A stretch of 64,000 nt of DNA from Astropecten irregularis (Eukaryota; Echinodermata; Asteroidea; Paxillosida; Astropectinidae). The stretch covers positions 10,622,614-10,686,613 of the forward strand of contig OZ020258.1 of assembly GCA_963971285.1 (NCBI GenBank). The letters are read 5' to 3'. Below the pieces are notes generated by a model. That model searched no databases. It saw only the letters and a list, made by a program, of their open reading frames with translations, and was not told the origin of the DNA. The position numbers were made by a program, and so were the translations under genes. Within the stretch, counting starts at the first letter, position 1. Each line of letters opens with the position of its first letter. Shown here piece by piece: positions 58,648 through 64,000 of the stretch.

Positions 58648-59356
58648 TAAAGGTACAATACTACAGGATTGCAAACATACCCAAACAGAAATGTTGACAG
58701 ATTTACCTATAACTTACACGGTATAAAGATGAACATGATGAGAAAAACACCATATTAAAATATTTTTGCCTGAAATGCTACATTTTGTTAAGACAAGTGT
58801 AAAACAAATAATTTACGGCTCGGCGAGATCAAAAACATTATTTATGTTTTACATGTAGGCCTATAAGGAAAAAGGGCGTTTTCGCTATTTTCTCTTTATT
58901 ATTCCATGTACATGTTGGATTAGACAAAGTGTGAGTGATGTTCTGTGACCATTAAAGGTAGTATCATACTTAGGTAAGAAACCAAAACAGAAATGTTCAC
59001 AGATTTGCGTATAACTTACAGGGTATGAAGATGGTGGTGGTAGAAACATACCGTTAAAATTTTTCCACCTGAAATGGTGTATTTATCCAGAAATTAGTAA
59101 AACAACGACCGAAAACCTTGTTTATTTTTTAAAAGATCAAAAATAAAAGAGAAAAGACTTAAGAAATACCGTGACAGTTTTTCAGTGTTTTCTCAAGAAG
59201 TAGGCATCGTATGGGACTGAAATTTTCACAGATGACACGGTGTTACTGTATCTGTCTTGATATTTATGCCCATGAATCTGTATTTCTTTGATAAAAAAAA
59301 CCCAAAGTATGATATTACCTTTAATACCAATTATGTTGTAGGCCTATACCTTTAAG
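58648..59356 (+). mobile_element. family B element split by a family A copy
   Basis: AAAGGTACAATACTACAGGA up to GATGTTCTGTGACC, then the A insert, then TACCAATTATGTTG to GCCTATACCTTTAA. Confidence 0.85.
58952..59324 (-). mobile_element. family A element nested in family B
   Basis: A complete 373-bp copy: TTAAAGGTAGTATCATACTT to AAGTATGATATTACCTTTAA with TTAA at both ends, inserted where other B copies read GACCTTTACCAATC. Confidence 0.92.
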
Positions 59357-59467
59357 AATTGCCATAATTTTCAATCCAGCCTACAGAGGAAGATGTTGCC
59401 TGAACATGCATAATTTATTTTGTGTAATCTTGATTGTAATGTACTAGACTTGTCGCATGATACTCCA

Positions 59468-59616
59468 GGGGTCGATTTCACGAAGCCCCGCGATCGATCG
59501 TAACTCGAGTTACAAAGGATAACCCATCGCAGGGGACCTATCCCACGTAGGACTTCAATGCCTCAAAAGTCCTACGATTGATAGTAAGTTACGATGAGTT
59601 TGGTGAAATCGGCCCT
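59468..59616 (+). mobile_element. family D element, well preserved
   Basis: GGGGTCGATTTCACGAAGCC, GATCGATCGTAACTCGAGTT and TTTGGTGAAATCGGCCCTGG. The outermost bases CCAGG and CCTGG are themselves inverted. Confidence 0.9.
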
Positions 59617-60160
59617 GGCTATAATTATAGTCAAAATATTTACAGTTACACTTCACTAGACCCTGGATTTGCCGGTCTTTTATTTCAATGTTATTATAAT
59701 TCGCCTGGCTTGGCTTTGGGAATTGGAATTCTCCGAATCGTATATAAAAACTGGCAAAGTTCTCGTCATTATAATATCATAACGAGTTTCACCGATACTT
59801 GATGCATGGATTATGGAGCAGATTTACGACCGAGGTCGTGCGCGTGTATCACCCGGGCGATTATGTAACAGCCCCGGTGATGCCAACGGCCCCTCGGAAT
59901 GACAATTCCTGGTAATGTTTTGATCAGATCACCTCTTGCGGTTATGCGCTGCTTCGGTTCGTTTTTAAAGAGAAAACCGTATTTGGATTTTTGCCACCGG
60001 TAATAAACTGGTGCGTAATATTTTGGAAAGATGCCAAGTTGTTTTTTTCTTGTTATAAGTTTGTTTGGCGGGAGATTTCTCGATACACGGTTTTTTTAAT
60101 GGTCAAATGTATAGGGCGCCCTCGCTCGTCTGCATCCGATTTTAATTTGAACCTCCTCTT
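59617..60160. other. no gene recognised
   Basis: Unique-looking; a 106-codon frame starting at 59991 runs into the minisatellite. Confidence 0.45.
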
Positions 60161-61040
60161 AAGTTCTAGGCTTACCTTATATCACTCTCACACAACCTCA
60201 TTAACACGCTACCTCAACGTACAACCACCCTACTCTAAAGCATGTACCTCATTGACACCTCGCCCAACTCCATCAATACCCCTACCTCAACCCACACTTA
60301 TACCTCAATAGATAATACCTCAACTAAGCCTACCCCGTCAGTACAGCACAATGTTACCCCCAACAACATCTGATCAACAAAGGCCCACCTCATAGTGACC
60401 TCGGTGTACCTCATTGGCACCTCACATCACCCGCATCAACATCCCTACCTCAACCATACCTCACCACGCCTACCGCTCATGCACGTCATCGCACCATTAC
60501 ATCACCAACTTCACTTCAAACCTAACCCTGAGGCCTACCTCCACGCCACCTCACATTGCCTCAATCAGCACCCTATCTCAACCACAACCTCACAACAACC
60601 TGCTTCATCAACACCGCCATCGCCACTTTGCAACCTCACATTGCCTCCATCTGCACCCTACCTCAACCACAACCTCACAACTGTTTCATCGATACCGCGA
60701 TCGCCACTTTGCCACCTCACATTACCTCCATCAGCGCCCTACCTCAACCACTACCTCACAACAACCTGCTTCATCAACACCGCCATCTTCACTTTGTCAC
60801 CTCACATTACCTCCATCAGCGCCCTGCCTCAACCACAACCTCCCAACAACCTTCTTCATCGACACCGCCATCGCCACTTTGCCACCTCACATTACCTCCA
60901 CCAGTGCCCTGCGTCAACCACAACCTCACAACAACCTGCTTCATTAACACCACCATCCCCACTTTGCTTTAGACCTACCGCCACGCCACCTCTCAAGACC
61001 ACATCAGCACCCCAGCCACACCCATAAGCACCTTACTCAT
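60161..61040. repeat. CACCTCA-rich region with an 85-bp minisatellite
   Basis: CGCCACTTTG-type blocks recur at 60621, 60702, 60787, 60872 and 60957 (81, then 85 bp each), joined by CCTCACATTACCTCCATC and CCTACCTCAACCACAACC. Because TAA and TGA are rare in the unit, all three plus frames stay open (210, 177 and 138 codons). The peptides are His/Pro/Thr-rich without a domain. Confidence 0.85.
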
Positions 61041-61669
61041 CATCGGTCCTAGTACAAGTTTAATACAGCCTCACTCCTACCCGCACTATATGGGCTACCT
61101 CTCCACTATACGCACCTTCCAATTGATGAAAGTTGAAAAGACGGACTCCTAAATGTCGATCCCCCATAGCTTCGCCGCGATTTGAAACGTATTCAGGAAA
61201 CTCATTTTGAAAAATTCAATGGAAACAGGGTGGAACTGTATGTATCAACATAATACTGAGTAGGCCCTGCTTAGTACAAAAATTTGCTAAGCATGCAGTT
61301 GGCATTTATTTATTAAATACTATTATGCCTATTGTTTCTACCAATGATAATACGGTTCTGTAATGGAATATTCTGAATTTTCTCCTGCGAGAAAAAAAAA
61401 AGGATTCCACATGCAAGAACAATCAAACCTGTTTACCCCCAGCATTTATCATTATATTGCATACTGATTGTCATCAATCGCATGAATGACTGTTTCTTCT
61501 CCTGCAAGGGGCGTGGCAAGTAGTAAACACGGAGGGGTGTGGTCTGCTACAGTTCTGTGGACATGGGCCGTTCGTTCACTGACCTTTGTTGTGACGAGAT
61601 TGCTTTCAAGCTTGGAGGCTCAAGCGTGTCATACGGAGCTTCACAATTGCCATTCCACTTTAATATCCA
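61041..61669. other. no gene recognised
   Basis: Unique-looking; a weak family F-like motif (TTGCTAAGCATGCAG) near 61282. Confidence 0.4.
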
Positions 61670-61810
61670 GGGGTCGATTTCACGAAGCCCTTCGATTGAT
61701 CGTAACTCGAGTTGTGAAGGATAATCCATCGTAGCCACGTAGGGCTGCAATGCACCATTAGGTCCTACGATTGATAGTAAGTTACGATGAGTTTGGTGAA
61801 ATCCATCCAG
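61670..61810 (+). mobile_element. family D element
   Basis: GGGGTCGATTTCACGAAGCC to GAGTTTGGTGAAATCCATCC. Confidence 0.88.
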
Positions 61811-61999
61811 GGTAACACATACTCATCTCGCCAAGTCGACTTTTGGAGTGGGAACATTCGTCTTCTCTCAATAATAATTATCTCAACAAGATGGCCTTGA
61901 GCGAAAACGAGAAGTCGACCTATCCTGATAATTTATCTGGCCAAGTCAACGAAATGCATCTAAAAAGTAGTCTTATCCTGATTATCAACCGTTTTATTA

Positions 62000-62138
62000 A
62001 GCAATCTTAAATAAATACACCATTTCAGGCGGAAACATTTTAAAAGTATGTAATCTTCATAATCCTGAAAGTAATACGTAAATCTGTGAACATTTCTGTT
62101 TGGGTAAACTATGTTACCAATCCTGTGCTGTACCTTTA
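62000..62138 (-). mobile_element. family B half copy
   Basis: AATACACCATTTCAGGCGGA to ACCAATCCTGTGCTGTACCT with TTTAA; only the half shared with family A plus its TIR remains. Confidence 0.82.
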
Positions 62139-62609
62139 AAATCTGCATTGCGTTCAGTTCAGTATCATACACTCAGAGTTTTGACAGGTGAACCTGAATG
62201 ATATTTACACTGTTAGTGTGATTACATATAAGGAATGTAAATCATGCATACCGATTGATTCATGAAACTAAGCATACCCTGGTATGGTATGCCAACAACT
62301 TCCTGTAGTAGAGTTGACAACTTGACATCGCTGTTGCCCTGCCGTGTATATCATTATTACTCAGGCATTTTCCTGGTTACGAAGTTGGCAGAGTTGAACT
62401 AAAAACCTATAGCTTGTCCCATAAAAAAGTCACCACCTTGTCCTCAGGGAGAGTATAGGGAGAGAACTTGATAGCATCTGGCATGTACGATGACATTGCT
62501 GGTTCGGTATCATGATAATAAATCGAGTGACGGTGCGCGTTTGGAGATAAAAATCGTAAGGCTTCCCTATGCGTCTGAGCTGTGGGCCTTTACGAAACCC
62601 ATGGCTCGA
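62139..62609. other. no gene recognised
   Basis: Unique-looking sequence. Confidence 0.4.
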
Positions 62610-62965
62610 TTATAATAATAATAATAACGGGCATTTATAAAGCGCCTTTCCAAGAAGATCAAAGCGCTGTACATTATTGTTATCCCTGGTCATCGGGCCA
62701 TAATTTACATTCCTGAAACCATCTCAACTCCCTGGGGAGCATACAGCCCCATCCTGGCAACCATAGGGCGCACAGAGGCTAATCAAACCACAAAGCCATC
62801 TCTACCCTCACAGGTACACCTGGGTGAAGAGGAGCAATATGTGACAAAGCATCTTGCCCAAGGACGCAAGCACCATTAACTCATGGCTGGATTCGAACCC
62901 ACAATCTGTAGATTGACCACAAGACTTTGGTTTCGACACGCCAGAGTGACCACTAGGCCCATAGA
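62610..62965 (-). mobile_element. tRNA-derived SINE, near full length
   Basis: On minus the head has TGGGCCTAGTGGTCA (A-box region, near 62961) and GGGTTCGAATCC (B box, 62900-62889). The body follows with GTGCTTGCGTCCTTGGGCAA and CTTCACCCAGGTGTACCTGT, and the 3' tail GCGCTTTATAAATGCCCG plus a short TTA-type microsatellite (62612-62627). Minus-strand transcription by Pol III is expected for the family. Confidence 0.75.
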
Positions 62966-62986
62966 ACCCACAGAACCCACGATTGT

Positions 62987-63098
62987 ACCTAACTTCGTAG
63001 GACTTATGATGCATTGCGGCCTTACGTAGGATACGATGGGTTATCCTTCGTAATTCGAGTTACGATCGATCGTTACAGGGCTTCGTGAAATCGACCCG
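62987..63098 (-). mobile_element. family D element, one end missing
   Basis: ACCTAACTTCGTAGGACTTA to AGGGCTTCGTGAAATCGACC. Confidence 0.82.
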
Positions 63099-63138
63099 TG
63101 ACTTGATGCTATAGGCATCAGAACTTATTTCACCATAA

Positions 63139-63300
63139 TACCGCCATTTGAGGCTCACAACTGAAATGAAGGGATTGGGTCACATGACGACGAAGCCGAA
63201 GAAAGGCTCCAGCTTCGCCATGTATATCAAGCCCTTCATTTCATTTAGGACACAAAATGGCGGTAGCAAAATAAATCCCAAGCCCAGCCTCAAGCCTCAT
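63139..63300. mobile_element. family H element
   Basis: TACCGCCATTTGAGGCTCAC and its partner CACAAAATGGCGGTA (63251-63265) form TIRs; GAAATGAAGGG is inverted just inside. AAATAAATCCCAAGCCCAGC follows, as in the other copies. Confidence 0.75.
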
Positions 63301-64000
63301 TTTGTAAAGGCCCCATGATGTATTTAACTAAAACTAGAAGTCGCTCTGTAATATTGGCCTATGTTTATATTGTGTTTTCCTTTTGGGGTAAAAAGAGTGT
63401 AGATGGGTTTCCCATTACCTCCCAAATAAACAAACAAACAAACAAACACCCAAACAGCAAACAAACATCCCCAACAACAAACGCCCCCAACAAAACCAAA
63501 CAAAAAAGCACTGAAAAAAGGCAGAAAAACAAAATAAATTGGAGCAACTTTTTTCAGAAACTCGAAACCCCTTTATTTCGTCACGTACGCCGCCTGCACT
63601 CCCCCTGCCTGCACATCACATGTATCATACGCCACGTCCACTGCTCATTTTTATCGATTCATCTCTCCGTTTGCAAAACGTGTAATTACAAGTCATGTAC
63701 ATGTCATCATGGACGACAACATACCCGATTTCTTCAAGGGAAGTATAGCCGGGGCAGCCAGCCAACTGACATCGAAGCAATTAAGCTGGGGTCTCTGTTT
63801 AAAAAAATTACCCAGAGCCGAGCTTGCGTATCATGCTAAAACTCCACTCTCTCTTTTTCTCTCTCAAAAAACTCCACAGAAATATTGTATTTTAATTCAG
63901 TTTTGCGTAAGCTTATTATTGATCGTGTCATCAGGCCTAGGGGCTAAGCTGTGATCGGAAATATGAGCTCGAGTCTAGGCAATCGATAAAACGTGCTTTA
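63301..64000. other. no gene recognised; A/C-rich stretch
   Basis: An AACA/CAAA-rich stretch (63425-63530) helps keep a 174-codon plus frame open (63315-63839). I see no domain in it, nor in the overlapping frame at 63709-63954. Confidence 0.45.

Noticed and set aside
60395..61027. A 210-codon His/Pro-rich frame
   Set aside because: It is the translation of an 85-bp minisatellite; neighbouring frames are equally open.
63315..63839. A 174-codon plus frame near the window end
   Set aside because: It includes an AACA/CAAA-rich stretch and has no domain or Kozak support; it could be reconsidered with sequence beyond the window.
63709..63954. Frame beginning MDDNIPDFFKGSIAGAAS, faintly like a mitochondrial carrier first helix
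   Set aside because: The PxD signature of carriers is absent, the frame soon becomes unrelated sequence, and no clear donor site follows the similar part.

Overview
This window is gene-poor, AT-rich animal DNA with one clear protein-coding gene, a two-exon SoxF (Sox7/17/18-type) transcription factor on the minus strand (coding exons 10497..10818 and 2536..3755, separated by a 6.7 kb intron). The intron cuts inside the HMG box, the splice sites are canonical and an in-frame stop lies just upstream of the ATG. A non-vertebrate deuterostome is the best reading: there is a single SoxF with the LPTPEMSPL and C-terminal motifs of the Sox7/17/18 group, plus very dense short TIR elements and tRNA-derived SINEs. 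An echinoderm, perhaps a sea star, is my guess. It rests on general impression and cannot be proved from the window.

Layout: 1-2535 is the 3' flank of soxF. 2536-10818 is soxF, whose intron holds a poly-C tract and a 111-bp tandem duplication. 10819-11500 is its GC-richer upstream region. From about 11.6 kb to the end I recognise no intact gene. The DNA is a patchwork of short non-autonomous transposons, many repeated and several nested. The families are: A and B (TTAA-flanked, 350-400 bp, sharing one half); C (TTAA-flanked, diverged TIRs); D (about 145 bp, 13 copies, centred on CTCGAGTTACGATCGATCGT); E (hAT-like, 8-bp target duplications, termini CAGGCGCGGTTCTA); F (about 240 bp, termini resembling D); G (TIR TACGAAACGGAGG, with a hexamer array); H (TIR TACCGCCATTTG); I (about 51 bp, GGATCGAAACG motif); J (about 430 bp, near-palindromic). 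Single elements include a 2-kb foldback element, a pogo-like TIR element, a Harbinger-like element nested in D, a 9-bp-duplication element nested in B, tRNA-derived SINEs, a decayed LINE C-terminus and a hammerhead ribozyme motif.

Tandem arrays include TTG/TGC repeats (21.3-22.1 kb), interrupted CAG repeats with 150- and 141-bp higher-order periods (27.2-28.7 kb), a TCATTG-type array (31.2-31.7 kb), a GGTAATCCATACA array (32.5-32.9 kb), a 128-135-bp array (47.0-47.5 kb) and an 85-bp minisatellite (60.2-61.0 kb). Most longer open frames outside soxF are by-products of these arrays.

A CpG-richer stretch at 29.95-30.45 kb with CRE palindromes, a CCAAT box and a good splice donor could be the promoter and first exon of another gene whose remainder I cannot see. 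I did not find a convincing new multi-gene system. The items most worth a second look are the hammerhead motif, the nested insertions that reveal target sites, the foldback element and the paired SUMO-type motifs in SoxF.
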